Source of the DNA: Galbibacter kalidii
GTDB lineage: Bacteria > Bacteroidota > Bacteroidia > Flavobacteriales > Flavobacteriaceae
Assembly (NCBI RefSeq): GCF_026241135.1
Contig: NZ_JAPFGA010000014.1
Span: 62,001 to 126,000, forward strand
Direction of reading: 5' to 3'
Length of the DNA stretch: 64,000 bases
Positions 25,952-35,724 of the stretch are shown in pieces (the first letter of the stretch is position 1; every line of letters starts with the position of its first letter). A model generated the notes under the pieces. The model made no database searches and was not told the DNA's origin. It saw only the letters and a program-made list of their open reading frames with translations. Both the position numbers and the translations under genes were made by a program.

Positions 25952-26956
25952 TTATCTTTTTATACGTCCGGTTAGGTTTCCTTGTTCTATTTCCAAAACC
26001 TCATCTACGGAAACCAAATTCACATCCCCCGGAATAGTATGTTTCATTGCACATGCAGCATTGGCAAAACGCAAAGCCTTATGATCGTCAAAATGCTTAA
26101 GTCCGTAGATCAATCCGGCTGCAAAAGCATCTCCCGTCCCTATTCTGTCGACCACATGTGTAATCTCTATTTTCGAGGTTTCAACATATTCATCGTTCAC
26201 CCATGCTCTTCCATAGACACTTTGCCATGAAGCGTTTCCTCCGGATCTTATCTTATCAAATATTTTGGTAATGCTCGGGCATGTAGCCTTCAATTTTATA
26301 CAAGCATCTTCAAACCCTCTTTGATCGTTACTGAAGTCTTCACCTAAGATCTCATTGATCTCATTCACGCCCCCGATAAACACTGTTGAATAAGAAACAA
26401 GTTCGGCAAGGATTTCTTTTCCTTCCTTACCGTAATTCCACAGATTTTTTCGGTAAGCAGGATCGGCTGTGACCTCAATTCCTCTTTCCTTCGCGGCAAT
26501 AAGTCCTTCTTTCAAAGTTTCATAAGCCCCTTCTGAAATCCCCGGAGAAATACCGGTCCAATGTAACAGCTCACAGTTATCCAACACCGCATTCCAATCC
26601 ACCACATTAGGAGTGATTTTTGAAAAAGCACCATGAGAACGGTTGTAGGCTATCCTACTGGAACGAATAGACGAGCCCACCTCAAGGAAATATAATCCCA
26701 TAGGGTGATCCACAACATTAATGGCGGACACATCGATTCCGTATTGCCTCATTTTCTTTAACGCGGCGTCCCCTACCAAATCATTTGACACATTGGAAAC
26801 TTGCTTCACTTCCATTCCGAAATTGGCCAGTGATGCAGCCACATTCATTTCTGTTCCTCCGAAGAAATATTCAAGTTGTTCTGATTGTTGAAATTTCTTA
26901 TTTCCCAAAGGCGACAACCTCATGATCACTTCCCCAAAGGTAACTACTTTCCCCAT
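25952..26956 (-). CDS. kdgK: 2-keto-3-deoxygluconate kinase (PfkB family)
   Basis: A 334-residue PfkB/ribokinase-family sugar kinase. The catalytic signature is RIGTGDAFAAGLIYGL (Asp as general base) near residue 272, and the N-terminal FFGGTEMNVA loop binds sugar. Pairing with a KDPG aldolase gene makes KDG the likely substrate. It is the first gene of a two-gene leftward unit. Upstream, 26957-27272 (316 bp) is AT-rich and contains no recognisable gene or clear promoter match. Confidence 0.9.
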   Translation of the reverse strand: MGKVVTFGEVIMRLSPLGNKKFQQSEQLEYFFGGTEMNVAASLANFGMEVKQVSNVSNDLVGDAALKKMRQYGIDVSAINVVDHPMGLYFLEVGSSIRSSRIAYNRSHGAFSKITPNVVDWNAVLDNCELLHWTGISPGISEGAYETLKEGLIAAKERGIEVTADPAYRKNLWNYGKEGKEILAELVSYSTVFIGGVNEINEILGEDFSNDQRGFEDACIKLKATCPSITKIFDKIRSGGNASWQSVYGRAWVNDEYVETSKIEITHVVDRIGTGDAFAAGLIYGLKHFDDHKALRFANAACAMKHTIPGDVNLVSVDEVLEIEQGNLTGRIKR

Positions 26957-27272
26957 CTTTTCTTATTCTATTTTTTTAGTATGATTGATTCTGATTCCTC
27001 ACTTTATCGTTTGCGTAATACACTCAAAAAGCATTTCGCCTTCAATATTAATGAATACTTGATTATTAACATAAAAATCTCGCATTATTTAACGCAATCC
27101 ATCAAAAATAACATATTAAAAACAGTTGTGATTTTAACGAAGTTATACAATCAAAATCTACCCAAAAATAGATCGTACTATAAGTTTTTCCTTTCGTACC
27201 ATCAATGATATAGAATATAACTATTTGACATTAAGGTATATATTCACGTTCTTTGTTCTGTAAACAACTATT

Positions 27273-27464
27273 ATGGCGTTTGTAAAAATTAAAAGAAAAA
27301 CAAGATTAGAAAGAAGGTACAGTAAAAAAATGGGGAACATCAACGTGAAGGTTACTTATATAAAAAAGCAACTGCTTGGCATTCCCTTTAAAACGATTCA
27401 CAAGTACAGAGAAACCTATTATGGCACTGTAAAAGATTGTGAAGACTGTGTCTTAACAGCATGA
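27273..27464 (+). CDS. small basic hypothetical protein, 63 aa
   Basis: A 63-residue basic protein (MAFVKIKRKTRLERRYSKK start) with a C-terminal CEDC pair. I do not recognise a characterised family. It is likely a real gene: it has a start following an A-rich leader and is followed 19 bp later by a strong terminator. The two cysteines could bind metal, but there are only two. It is monocistronic on the plus strand. Confidence 0.6.
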   Translation: MAFVKIKRKTRLERRYSKKMGNINVKVTYIKKQLLGIPFKTIHKYRETYYGTVKDCEDCVLTA

Positions 27465-27483
27465 TTATTAAACTTTAAACATA

Positions 27484-27515
27484 AAAAAATCCGCGTAAAA
27501 CGCGGGTTTTTTGTT
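27484..27515 (+). terminator. rho-independent terminator after the 63-aa gene
   Basis: CCGCG (27491-27495) and CGCGG (27501-27505), extended by an A-run and T-run, form a stem followed by TTTTTTG. It lies 19 bp after the stop codon. Confidence 0.75.
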
Positions 27516-27609
27516 TCATCAAAGTTCATTATTTTTCTCCTTTGTCGAAATATCATTTTTTTACAGCGGAGTTCTCCACAGTTCCAACAGTGTAGGAAAG
27601 ATTTAATCT

Positions 27610-27771
27610 TTAGCGTTTTGCTATTTTACTAATCAATGATATGACAAACAAAACAATGAAGACAAAGAACAGAATTTTAGCGATTCCCGTAGCTGCTCCT
27701 GCAATGCCTCCAAAACCGAAAATTGCAGCAATTATTGCTACAATTAAAAAAATGATTGTCCAACGTAACAT
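27610..27771 (-). CDS. DUF1328 (YtjA-like) small membrane protein
   Basis: A 53-residue protein encoded on the minus strand from an ATG at 27771. It reads [19 protein letters not shown], then [18 protein letters not shown], and ends in a basic SKIAKR tail. This is the complete DUF1328 pattern: two hydrophobic helices joined by a glycine-rich turn. The family is found in many bacteria, often stress-related, and its function is unknown. It is a single gene between the terminator at 27515 and fabD. Confidence 0.85.
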   Translation of the reverse strand: MLRWTIIFLIVAIIAAIFGFGGIAGAATGIAKILFFVFIVLFVISLISKIAKR

Positions 27772-27893
27772 AATTAAAAGTTTTTTGGTTATGCTCTAAG
27801 ATACACAAAGTTTAACTCTTCTTATGTCCGGGTTAGCATTTTTAACACTTAAACCTTTGATTATTAACCCGAAATACTCCATTTCAGTAAACT

Positions 27894-28769
27894 TTACGCT
27901 GATTGCACCTCAGCTTCACGATGGATTTTCTTCACCAAGCCTTGCAACACTTTTCCCGGACCAACTTCGGTAAACAAAGTCCCACCGTCTTTTATCATAT
28001 TTTGTACACTTTGTGTCCATTTTACCGGTGCCGTAAGCTGGGCGATCAAATTCTTTTTGATCTCTTCAGGGTCGGTTACTGCCGTAGTACTCACATTTTG
28101 ATATACCGGACATGTAGGTGTATTGAATTGGGTTTGCTCGATAGCCGCTGCCAGTTCTTCTCCCGCAGGCTCCATCAATGGGGAATGGAAAGCACCTCCA
28201 ACCGGTAGTACCAAAGCCCTTCTCGCCCCTTTTTCTTTTAAGGTCTCACAGGCTTTGTTAATCGCTTCCACTGCTCCGGAAATCACAAGCTGTCCCGGAC
28301 AGTTATAGTTGGCCGCTACCACGATACCTTCTGTTTCTTGGCATACTTGTTCCGCCACACTGTCTTCCAAACCTAAAACAGCCGCCATAGTTCCCGGTGT
28401 GATCTCACAAGCCTTTTGCATGGCCATGGCCCTACGGGACACCAATTTCAATCCGTCTTCAAAACTCAAGACTCCGTTGGCTACCAAAGCCGAAAGTTCC
28501 CCCAACGAATGTCCGGCCACCATATCGGGTTTAAAATTATCTCCCAACACCTTGCTCAATATTACCGAATGTAAAAAGATAGCCGGTTGGGTCACCTTGG
28601 TCTGTTTTAAATCTTCAGCAGTACCTTCAAACATGATATTGGTAATGCGAAATCCTAAAATATCATTGGCTTTTTCAAAGAGTTCTTTGGCGAGATCAGA
28701 CTTTTCGTATAGATCCAAGCCCATTCCTACAAACTGCGCTCCTTGTCCCGGAAAAATATATGCGTTCAT
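27894..28769 (-). CDS. fabD: malonyl-CoA:ACP transacylase
   Basis: Loads malonyl groups on acyl carrier protein for fatty-acid synthesis. The 291-residue protein has FPGQGAQFVGMG at the N-terminus, the nucleophile Ser88 in GHSLGE and the catalytic His195 in GGAFHSP. Length is normal. It stands alone on the minus strand behind a TACTTTTG -7 element at 28787-28794. Confidence 0.97.
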   Translation of the reverse strand: MNAYIFPGQGAQFVGMGLDLYEKSDLAKELFEKANDILGFRITNIMFEGTAEDLKQTKVTQPAIFLHSVILSKVLGDNFKPDMVAGHSLGELSALVANGVLSFEDGLKLVSRRAMAMQKACEITPGTMAAVLGLEDSVAEQVCQETEGIVVAANYNCPGQLVISGAVEAINKACETLKEKGARRALVLPVGGAFHSPLMEPAGEELAAAIEQTQFNTPTCPVYQNVSTTAVTDPEEIKKNLIAQLTAPVKWTQSVQNMIKDGGTLFTEVGPGKVLQGLVKKIHREAEVQSA

Positions 28770-28786
28770 TGTGTTTTAATTTTGAG

Positions 28787-28794
28787 CAAAAGTA
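28787..28794 (-). promoter_or_regulatory. -7 promoter element for fabD
   Basis: On the minus strand TACTTTTG matches TAnnTTTG, 18 bp before the fabD start codon. The spacing implies a short leader. A -33 TTG is not obvious. Confidence 0.5.
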
Positions 28795-28927
28795 CATAAA
28801 ATTTTTTGTTGGGATTAAGGTGTTTTGCTTCGTTCTTCCGCAAAGTTGGGAGACGTTTGCTGAGCGGGGTAGCACCTACTTTGGGAAATAATTTCATTGT
28901 TTAGTTTTTTATGTGAGGTAGTTTGTT

Positions 28928-30541
28928 TTACATATCGGCCATCAAAGCCAAGAACTCTTTGTCATGCTGTGGTTTCACCTCACAGGTGTTATCGAAGAAC
29001 ATGGTGGCTGTATTCTCTGGATTGTATTGAGGCCATTGTGGCAACCCATCGTGATTGGGGTTTCCTGTCTTTGCAAAATTGATCCAGGCCCTGCTCATCT
29101 TATCGGCAAGTACATTGGCCTCTTCTCCTCCACCTGTCATCTGTCTGGCACGTTCCACATTGTCGAACACAAATGGGAGCTCCATGCAATGAAGGGCTTT
29201 GTACTTCCCATCAAAAACTGGGGATTGCCAAGTAAACATAAACATGTAAACAGCTGCTCCGTTCTCCAATTGCGACTTTTGGTTTGCCTGAAACACAGCC
29301 CCGGGCCTAAATGCGGTATCTATATTCAATAAATCAGATGGCCTGGTATCGTTAGGATATGCTTTCTTAACGGCAGCTATATAATCATCCGCCTTATCTT
29401 TATAGGTTTCTTTGATATGTGCTATCACCTCTTCTTCCGATGCTTTGAAAAAGCGTCCGTTCATAAATGGCGTGAATTCATTTTTGGTAGTACCCAACAT
29501 CAATGGGATATCTTTGGAAAGTTCGAATGCTTCCGAGGACATTAAATCGTACGGGAGCACAGACCCGTCCATACTGGGACCCCAGTTAAGGCCAAAACCA
29601 ACAGGGACAATTCCTTCTTCCTTCATTTTTTCAGCTACCACGTTTAGAGCCGCTGATCCTGCTGCACTCAATTTATCAAACGGAATTGATTGAAGACTAT
29701 CCACTTGGTTCTTAGATAGGGAAAGTTGATTTAAAACCTCTGCGGCAATAGCTTGGGTTGTTTCTTTTTTGGACAAATTGCCCCTGAACGAACCACTTTG
29801 GTTGATTGCTTTATGGAACAATCCTTTTGCTCTCGGCATCGCCATTAAGGTATTTACCTTGGCACCACCTCCTGACTGACCAAAAATGGTGATGTTGTTC
29901 GGGTCTCCACCAAAGTTGGAAATATTTGTTTTTACCCAATCCAAGGCAGTAACAATGTCCAACATACTATTGTTGGCAGATTCCTTGTATTTTTCGCCAT
30001 AGGCAGATAGATCCAAAAAGCCTAAAATGTTTAGTCTGTGGTTGATAGAAACTACTACTACATCACCTTTAGCACTTAAGTTTTCTCCATGGTAAGATGG
30101 TAATTCTTGGCTGGAACCTGCGGTATAACCACCACCGTGAATCCAAAAAAGGACCGGTCTTTTTTTACTGTCGTCAATGCTTGGGGTCCAAACGTTTAGT
30201 CGAAGACAATCTTCGCTGGTATAACCCCAATCGTGATCAAAAACAAATTCGGATTCATCTTGAACTTGTGTGGTAGGTATCATTAAAGGAGCCACGGGAC
30301 CATACATTGTGGAACTTCTCACCCCTTCCCAGGGTTCTACTTTTGTCGCTGGCATAAAGCGTTCAGCTCTTGCGTAGGGTATTCCTTTGTACGTATAAAT
30401 TCCGTTTTGGATAAATCCACGGACTTTTCCAGATTCAGTATCAGTAACCGCTACATCTTCTCCGGTAATGACTTCAGTTTGTGCATTTGCCATAAATCCT
30501 GAAAGGAAAACAACAAATAGAAACAGTATTCTTATTTTCAT
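28928..30541 (-). CDS. secreted type-B carboxylesterase
   Basis: A 537-residue alpha/beta hydrolase of the carboxylesterase/para-nitrobenzyl esterase family. A signal peptide ends after MANAQ. The oxyanion-hole motif is HGGGYTAGS (135-143), the nucleophile Ser223 is in GQSGGG (GESAGG in most relatives), the acid is Glu355 in TTKNEF and His451 is in ALHCMELPFVF. It is predicted to be periplasmic or outer-surface. The natural ester is unknown. It lies 114 bp downstream of the second TonB receptor gene on the same strand, but co-transcription is not demonstrated. Confidence 0.92.
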   Translation of the reverse strand: MKIRILFLFVVFLSGFMANAQTEVITGEDVAVTDTESGKVRGFIQNGIYTYKGIPYARAERFMPATKVEPWEGVRSSTMYGPVAPLMIPTTQVQDESEFVFDHDWGYTSEDCLRLNVWTPSIDDSKKRPVLFWIHGGGYTAGSSQELPSYHGENLSAKGDVVVVSINHRLNILGFLDLSAYGEKYKESANNSMLDIVTALDWVKTNISNFGGDPNNITIFGQSGGGAKVNTLMAMPRAKGLFHKAINQSGSFRGNLSKKETTQAIAAEVLNQLSLSKNQVDSLQSIPFDKLSAAGSAALNVVAEKMKEEGIVPVGFGLNWGPSMDGSVLPYDLMSSEAFELSKDIPLMLGTTKNEFTPFMNGRFFKASEEEVIAHIKETYKDKADDYIAAVKKAYPNDTRPSDLLNIDTAFRPGAVFQANQKSQLENGAAVYMFMFTWQSPVFDGKYKALHCMELPFVFDNVERARQMTGGGEEANVLADKMSRAWINFAKTGNPNHDGLPQWPQYNPENTATMFFDNTCEVKPQHDKEFLALMADM

Positions 30542-30654
30542 TGTATTGGTGGTTATGTTATTATTGAACTCATTTTGTATGCACTAAAATACAATTTTAA
30601 CCCTTACGGATATTTTTACCGGAATTAAGCTGTTTTGCTTTATTCACCCACTAA

Positions 30655-32922
30655 CTACAAACTGACTTTGATACCGATGTTTGCCGTAGCACCTCGACCT
30701 TTTACATAATATCTCCCCTCGAAATTGGCTCCCCGGACTTCGGAATGTACAGGAAAGTAGTCTTGGTTGAACAAATTATTGACAGAAAAAGTAATTAGCA
30801 TATTTTTGAGCTGGTAGGAAACATACATATCAAACAAGGTATACCCGGAGATAGGATATCTTCCATAATTATATTCTTCCGGAGGAAAAACATCCCGCGA
30901 ACCAATATTCACCATTTGTAAAAGAAAGTTAAAATCCTTCGTGATCTTAAAATCTGCATTGGCTGTGATTTTCCGGGGAGATAAATTGCTATTATCTATT
31001 TCTCCCTTAAAATCACCATCGTTATCTACATCTTCTTTCCCATCCATATATCCTAATGTCCCTCCTATATGGAGCCAGCTTGTTGGTTGAGCACCCAATA
31101 CAATTTCCAGACCATATATTCTTTGTGGTAGTTGAGTAGCATCATATACCCCTGGACTTACCTCACTAAAACGGGTTCCTCTTTCTGAATAGCTATAGTA
31201 GCCTGCAAGCTGGTAGTTAAAAATCTGACACCTTCCGCTGATACCAAGTTCATAGTTGTCCACCACCACAGGTTTAGCATTGATCGCACTAAGCGGCACC
31301 CCGTTACGCAAAATAAGCCCTACATCGCCTATGGAATAGCCTTGAGAAAAACTAATAAAGGGTTGTAGAAAAGAAAGCCTGTTGTATCTGGCTCCCGCAT
31401 TAAATACTATGGCATTATACCGATCAGATTCTCCTTCTACTACTTCGCCTTCACTGGTGGTGAGGTCACCAACTTCGAATTTAATATTTTCGAACCGTAG
31501 TCCGGCCTTGAAAATCCAGTCATTATTAAATGTAAATTTTGATTGTAGATAAGGAGCAATACTCGACATATCCATATCCGGTGTCACAAAACTTTCCTCA
31601 AGTGTTTTCTGAGCCGTATAGTCCTTCAGTACATCCAAGCCATAAATCAGGGAAAGGCTTTTGTCCTCCCCAAGGCTAAAGGGTGTATTAAAATTCAGGC
31701 GTACTCCCTTATTGGTAGAGTAAATCTGATTCCAGCCTTCAAAAATGGTTTTAAAATCGTTGTAATAAGCACTTAGAACGGCCTCTGTCCTTTTAAACTG
31801 GCCTTCATATTTTAAGCTATAGGTGTTATTATAAGGTGTTCCCCCGCGGATATCAGAATCTCCAAGAACCCCAATGGAAGGAGACACACCAAATTCGCCC
31901 GGAGTGCCCACATATTTACTATCTTGGACGCTCTTATAATAATTCGCCATGAATTCGATTCGATGTTCATCAGAAAAATCATATCCAAGTTTTGCCAGCG
32001 CATTATAGGTATCGGTTTCCCCTATGCCATAAAAAGGACTGATTATTTCTCCATCTGCCGAACGGCTGACCCCGGTTTCTCCTATCTTTCCTGATACCAG
32101 ATAATCAAATGACCCAATATCGCCTGCAAAAGTCTGGGAAAGATTGTATCCGGCGGTTTGAGCCCCATCGACCAAGTTGATAGATCCATTCAGGTTTGTA
32201 GTCGAACTAAAAGCATCATTCCGGGGAGCTTTTTTGGTTACATAATTAATAATTCCGCCTGCTCCACCATTACCATACATAGCCGAAGCACCGTTCACCA
32301 CTTCAATCCGTTCAATAGCAGTAATATCAATAGATTTCAAGTCCCGACCTCCATTCCGCAAGGGGGTACTTTGCGGAACACCGTCTATCAACACCAAGAA
32401 ATCCCGACCTCTTATTTTACCAATAAAATTGTTCTGGCTTTCTTCGCTAGGCGAAATGCTGGGAATCTTTTGCATAAGGAGAGCCGGAAGATTCGTACTG
32501 ATCTCACTCTGGCGCTCCACTTCCTTTTCGGAAATCATTGTTAAGGTTGAAGGAACCTCATTGGCCTTTTCAGATATTCTGCTTGCAGTCCCAAAAACTT
32601 CTACCATTCCAAGTTCGTCGACTGACTCCTCCAGAATAATATTCAGGGTTGTCGTCTCGTCACTCTTTACCTGCACGTGTTTCTCCAGGGTTTTGAATCC
32701 TATAGAACTAAAAACAATAGTTTGATCTCCCGCAGGAATATCAGAAAGAAAAAAAGCACCACCTTTATCGGTAACACCTGCTATGTCGCTATCTTTAATG
32801 ACAATATTAACAAATTGAGCAGGTTTTTGATCGGATGTTTTGACTGTACCGGCAATAGAACCGGTTTGAGCAGCACTATAAAAGCTATAGGTCATTAACA
32901 CCAAGAGTAGCAATTTTTTCAT
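30655..32922 (-). CDS. TonB-dependent receptor, siderophore type
   Basis: About 755 residues from the Met at 32922 (MKKLLLLVLMTYSFYSAAQ signal peptide). After a carboxypeptidase-like regulatory domain (GSIAGTVKTSDQKPAQFVNI) comes a plug with RGRDFLVLIDGVPQSTPLRN and VNGASAMYGNGGAGGIINYV, then a beta-barrel ending GATANIGIKVSL with the terminal aromatic/hydrophobic pattern. The plug resembles ferric-siderophore or vitamin B12 receptors. No sus-like SusD partner is adjacent. The C-terminus is complete. The likely substrate is a ferric siderophore, which is inference. Confidence 0.92.
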   Translation of the reverse strand: MKKLLLLVLMTYSFYSAAQTGSIAGTVKTSDQKPAQFVNIVIKDSDIAGVTDKGGAFFLSDIPAGDQTIVFSSIGFKTLEKHVQVKSDETTTLNIILEESVDELGMVEVFGTASRISEKANEVPSTLTMISEKEVERQSEISTNLPALLMQKIPSISPSEESQNNFIGKIRGRDFLVLIDGVPQSTPLRNGGRDLKSIDITAIERIEVVNGASAMYGNGGAGGIINYVTKKAPRNDAFSSTTNLNGSINLVDGAQTAGYNLSQTFAGDIGSFDYLVSGKIGETGVSRSADGEIISPFYGIGETDTYNALAKLGYDFSDEHRIEFMANYYKSVQDSKYVGTPGEFGVSPSIGVLGDSDIRGGTPYNNTYSLKYEGQFKRTEAVLSAYYNDFKTIFEGWNQIYSTNKGVRLNFNTPFSLGEDKSLSLIYGLDVLKDYTAQKTLEESFVTPDMDMSSIAPYLQSKFTFNNDWIFKAGLRFENIKFEVGDLTTSEGEVVEGESDRYNAIVFNAGARYNRLSFLQPFISFSQGYSIGDVGLILRNGVPLSAINAKPVVVDNYELGISGRCQIFNYQLAGYYSYSERGTRFSEVSPGVYDATQLPQRIYGLEIVLGAQPTSWLHIGGTLGYMDGKEDVDNDGDFKGEIDNSNLSPRKITANADFKITKDFNFLLQMVNIGSRDVFPPEEYNYGRYPISGYTLFDMYVSYQLKNMLITFSVNNLFNQDYFPVHSEVRGANFEGRYYVKGRGATANIGIKVSL

Positions 32923-33113
32923 AAAGTTGATTCGTTTTATCACTGATTAATTTAGACTGATTATAAATTAGTGCAAAGAAAGTATTTCTCCTCTAAAACT
33001 GCAATAACTCTAAGCAAATATTTTGATACTGATTTTATAATACTAGTAAAGAGCTAGTTATATGGAAAGCTGTTTATAAAGTGTTTATCATGACTTAAAT
33101 GTGAATAATCTTT

Positions 33114-33320
33114 AGCAGCGGGGAGAACTATGCCTTTCTGGAAAAGAAACGGATCAAAAGTTTTATCCCACCCCATGGCACATATAAAGGCGGCCCGGAA
33201 GGTTTTATTTATGTTGAGGCAGGAACTACTGGTTATGCCCGCAAGGCAAGAAAGTAACCTACCGCAAACAAAAAGTTGGAGAAAGGCACCTTAAAAGGAC
33301 TCTTATGTATCTTGTTTTTA
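33114..33320 (+). pseudogene. IS1182-type transposase remnant
   Basis: In one plus-strand frame 33114-33226 reads NYAFLEKKRIKSFIPPHGTY, then KGGPEGFIYVEAG. After a frameshift, 33227 onward reads YWLCPQGKKVTYRKQKVGE. Together they match the internal region of IS1182-family transposases (IPPH-x-Y-KGGPEGF...CPQGK). No start, catalytic domain or terminal repeats remain. It lies in the 440-bp gap between the TonB receptor and the NmrA-like gene and marks past transposition next to the accessory region. Confidence 0.8.
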
Positions 33321-33383
33321 TAAAACTAGTTACTTGTGCAATGGTTACCGCTGTTATGTACCTAGACTATTATAAAATATTTG

Positions 33384-34079
33384 CTAAACTTTAATATTGG
33401 ATTTGTGAGCAAGTGCCGAAGGACTTTGACAACCAACAATTGCAGGTGCTTTATGAATTAGTTCATCATTTTCGAGCGCTTCTACCATAAAAAGGGCAAA
33501 ATCGATTCGCCGTACAAGGTTGCTTTTCAAGATAGAATCCCCCACATGCTCACTCCATACAGGTAGTCCCTCACTTTCCCCCTCCTCGAGATTGCTGCCT
33601 CGCACAACAGTCCAGTTTTTATCACTGGCAAATACCAGATCACAGGCCCTAACCTGATCCTGAATATCAACGAGTCGCAACATTTTAGCAATCCAACCGG
33701 CAACTTTTACAAGCGTTTTCATCATCCACGTATATTCATCCTTCCCGTCTTTAGTAATATGCCACCCGCAGGAAAAAATCAGACGTGCATGGGGCTCGGC
33801 AAAATCCAGTACCGCTTGTGCCGTTCCTGATGAGTAATTGTTAACTCCCCACGGTGCCAACACGGTGAGCACTCCATCACATCCTTCTACGGCTTTTTTA
33901 ATCACCTGCCGGCCATTTGTCATTCCCGGGACAATGGTTATCCGATCTTTAAACTGATCCAGTTTTTCGACACTTTTTTTCCTGCAAACACCGACAACCT
34001 CGTAATTTCGATCCAGTGCATGCTGAACCATATATTTGCCAAGTTTCCCTGATGCTCCTATAATGCAAACTTTTTTCAA
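33384..34079 (-). CDS. NmrA-like NAD(P)-binding oxidoreductase
   Basis: A 231-residue atypical short-chain dehydrogenase-fold protein. GASGKLGKYM near the N-terminus is the dinucleotide-binding loop, and CRKKSVEKL follows the second strand as expected for NADP binding. The SDR catalytic Tyr-x3-Lys is not clear, so an NAD(P)-sensing or isomerase role is possible. It is the third gene of a leftward operon after the secreted protein and the DUF4386 gene, with 13 bp between them. Confidence 0.82.
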   Translation of the reverse strand: MKKVCIIGASGKLGKYMVQHALDRNYEVVGVCRKKSVEKLDQFKDRITIVPGMTNGRQVIKKAVEGCDGVLTVLAPWGVNNYSSGTAQAVLDFAEPHARLIFSCGWHITKDGKDEYTWMMKTLVKVAGWIAKMLRLVDIQDQVRACDLVFASDKNWTVVRGSNLEEGESEGLPVWSEHVGDSILKSNLVRRIDFALFMVEALENDELIHKAPAIVGCQSPSALAHKSNIKV

Positions 34080-34092
34080 TTGCTTATAAATT

Positions 34093-34800
34093 TTAAATGT
34101 TAGTGCTCACTGAATAAGTAGATGTTTCTTTTGCTCCTTTAATCAAAAGCCAAAATATAATTGAAAATTCACCCATCACTAAAAAAGGTATCAAAATATA
34201 AGTGAACACGTCCATAAGTTGAATTTCCATAAGACTGACGAAAGCCGTAATTAAATAGGCAAAACAATTCATCACTAACAAAATGCCAAATATTTTTGGA
34301 ATAAATTCTGATTTAATAACCAGAATCCCAAATGGCAAAAGCCAAAGTCCCCAGAAAATTTTCACGAATAAGATGCCCTGATCAAATAAATTCACAGCCC
34401 ACAAGGCCATTGCATTTTGTTCACTGATGTCAAAAACACTCAGATAATTGGTTCCACTTGCAATCATTTCAGCAGGCACCAATGCTAGAGTACTAAGAAA
34501 AGTTATAGGCACAGAAACAGACACCAACGTTACCAGAAGTCTCGCCTGCTTCGAATCCACATCTTTAAATAAACGGTAGAGTGTTAATGCCAGAAAGATG
34601 AAAAATACATTGCCGGCTAAGCTACTTACTATACTTAATTGGTATATCCATCCTGAATCGACGATGTTTTGAACTGTTGCAGAGGCATCTCCGGAAACTG
34701 TAATGTTGAGGGGTACATACATTGTTCCAAAACCCCCCGCTATTGCTAATAGCAGGTACCATAGCCCCGCAGTTCGTGCAGTTTTTTTTCTTGAATTCAT
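34093..34800 (-). CDS. DUF4386 membrane protein
   Basis: A 235-residue protein with about six transmembrane segments, typical of DUF4386. Family-like segments are ARTAGLWYLLLAIAGGFGTM at the start and VKIFWGLWLLPFGILVIKS in the second half. Function is unknown. A decayed relative of the same family lies at 37892-38398. This intact copy is the middle gene of a three-gene operon probably driven by the ECF-like promoter at 35601-35632. Confidence 0.85.
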   Translation of the reverse strand: MNSRKKTARTAGLWYLLLAIAGGFGTMYVPLNITVSGDASATVQNIVDSGWIYQLSIVSSLAGNVFFIFLALTLYRLFKDVDSKQARLLVTLVSVSVPITFLSTLALVPAEMIASGTNYLSVFDISEQNAMALWAVNLFDQGILFVKIFWGLWLLPFGILVIKSEFIPKIFGILLVMNCFAYLITAFVSLMEIQLMDVFTYILIPFLVMGEFSIIFWLLIKGAKETSTYSVSTNI

Positions 34801-34823
34801 ATTTGGTTGCTTAGTCTGATTTT

Positions 34824-35567
34824 TTAAAAAGTTTCATTTAATTCCATTGACATTTTCCTACCGTTAAAATCGATATTCTGTTTAAGGATTTTTCGAGTTT
34901 TGTCATCTATATAATAGGTACTGATTGCGGTGTTCTTTGAAATATCATCGGTGGATTGGACTTTCCATACGGAATGTTCTTGTTCGTTTAAACGCATCGA
35001 TGTTTTTTCCACACTTTTTACCGTTGCAGTAATGACCCCGGTTTTAGCCTTAGGGTTATAATCAAAAATTGAAATCACAGTGGAATAGTCCTCTTCCAAG
35101 GGAAGACATCTTATGAGCTGTGGATAAAAATTACTGTCGAAATATGACTTTTCGGTTTTTTCTGAAATAGTTGTTTTTGTTCCTGTTTTTTTATCCAGAT
35201 AGTAACCTGTTACCGCTTTTCCAAAATTTAACACCATATCCCTTTGTTGATTATAAGATGAATGGTAAACCGGCTTGAAATTTGCGGTTTCAACAACGGT
35301 AGTGTCCGTCCATTTTGAAGCAGTTTGTTTCATATCAACTGTGGTGATGACAACTATTTCCTTTTTATTCTTCTCAATTTTAGTAAATACTTTTCCAATT
35401 TCGATCTTGACAGTATCCTGTAACATAAACCAGGTCATTTCTGAACTTTCGTCCGCAACAAATTTTTTATCAGCTGGATTATTATCAGGATTTAGTACGG
35501 CTTTTTGACTAAACGCTTGTATTGAAACACATACTACAATTAATAAAATAAAGTTTTTAATCCTCAT
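34824..35567 (-). CDS. secreted hypothetical protein (DUF3108-like beta fold)
   Basis: A 247-residue protein with a signal peptide (MRIKNFILLIVVCVSIQAFS). The mature part is rich in beta strands with the rhythm of LolA/DUF3108-type lipid-binding folds (SKWTDTTVVETANFKPVYHS; TGYYLDKKTGTKTTI; AISTYYIDDKTRKILKQNI). This assignment is tentative. It is the first gene of the operon with DUF4386 and NmrA-like genes, 34 bp downstream of the ECF-like promoter unit. Confidence 0.65.
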   Translation of the reverse strand: MRIKNFILLIVVCVSIQAFSQKAVLNPDNNPADKKFVADESSEMTWFMLQDTVKIEIGKVFTKIEKNKKEIVVITTVDMKQTASKWTDTTVVETANFKPVYHSSYNQQRDMVLNFGKAVTGYYLDKKTGTKTTISEKTEKSYFDSNFYPQLIRCLPLEEDYSTVISIFDYNPKAKTGVITATVKSVEKTSMRLNEQEHSVWKVQSTDDISKNTAISTYYIDDKTRKILKQNIDFNGRKMSMELNETF

Positions 35568-35600
35568 GTTTTTTCATTTAAACATTATTGTTATACAGCT

Positions 35601-35661
35601 TGTTAGTATACTAACCTGAAAAATTGTTACACTTTTAATCCTTAAAATTCGGATTAAAAGC
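35601..35661 (-). promoter_or_regulatory. ECF-like promoter with upstream inverted repeat, copy 1
   Basis: Read on the minus strand: GGATTAAAA-like inverted repeat (TTTTAATCC 35633-35641 and GGATTAAAA 35651-35659), then TGTAAC (35631-35626), 16 bp, then ATACTAACA (35609-35601). Two other copies keep exactly the same spacing. In this copy GTTAGTATACTAAC is itself a perfect palindrome. The start codon of the secreted-protein gene is 34 bp downstream. Confidence 0.55.
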
Positions 35662-35724
35662 TTTGCAAAAGTTAAAGAACCAAACACAGTAGTGGGGGTT
35701 CTATGAAACAAAGCAACCTTACTT

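Noticed and set aside
27016-27208. Apparent coding potential in the kdgK upstream region (107-codon plus-strand ORF from 26885)
   Set aside because: It starts inside kdgK on the opposite strand and reads low-complexity Ile/Lys/Asn codons typical of AT-rich non-coding DNA.
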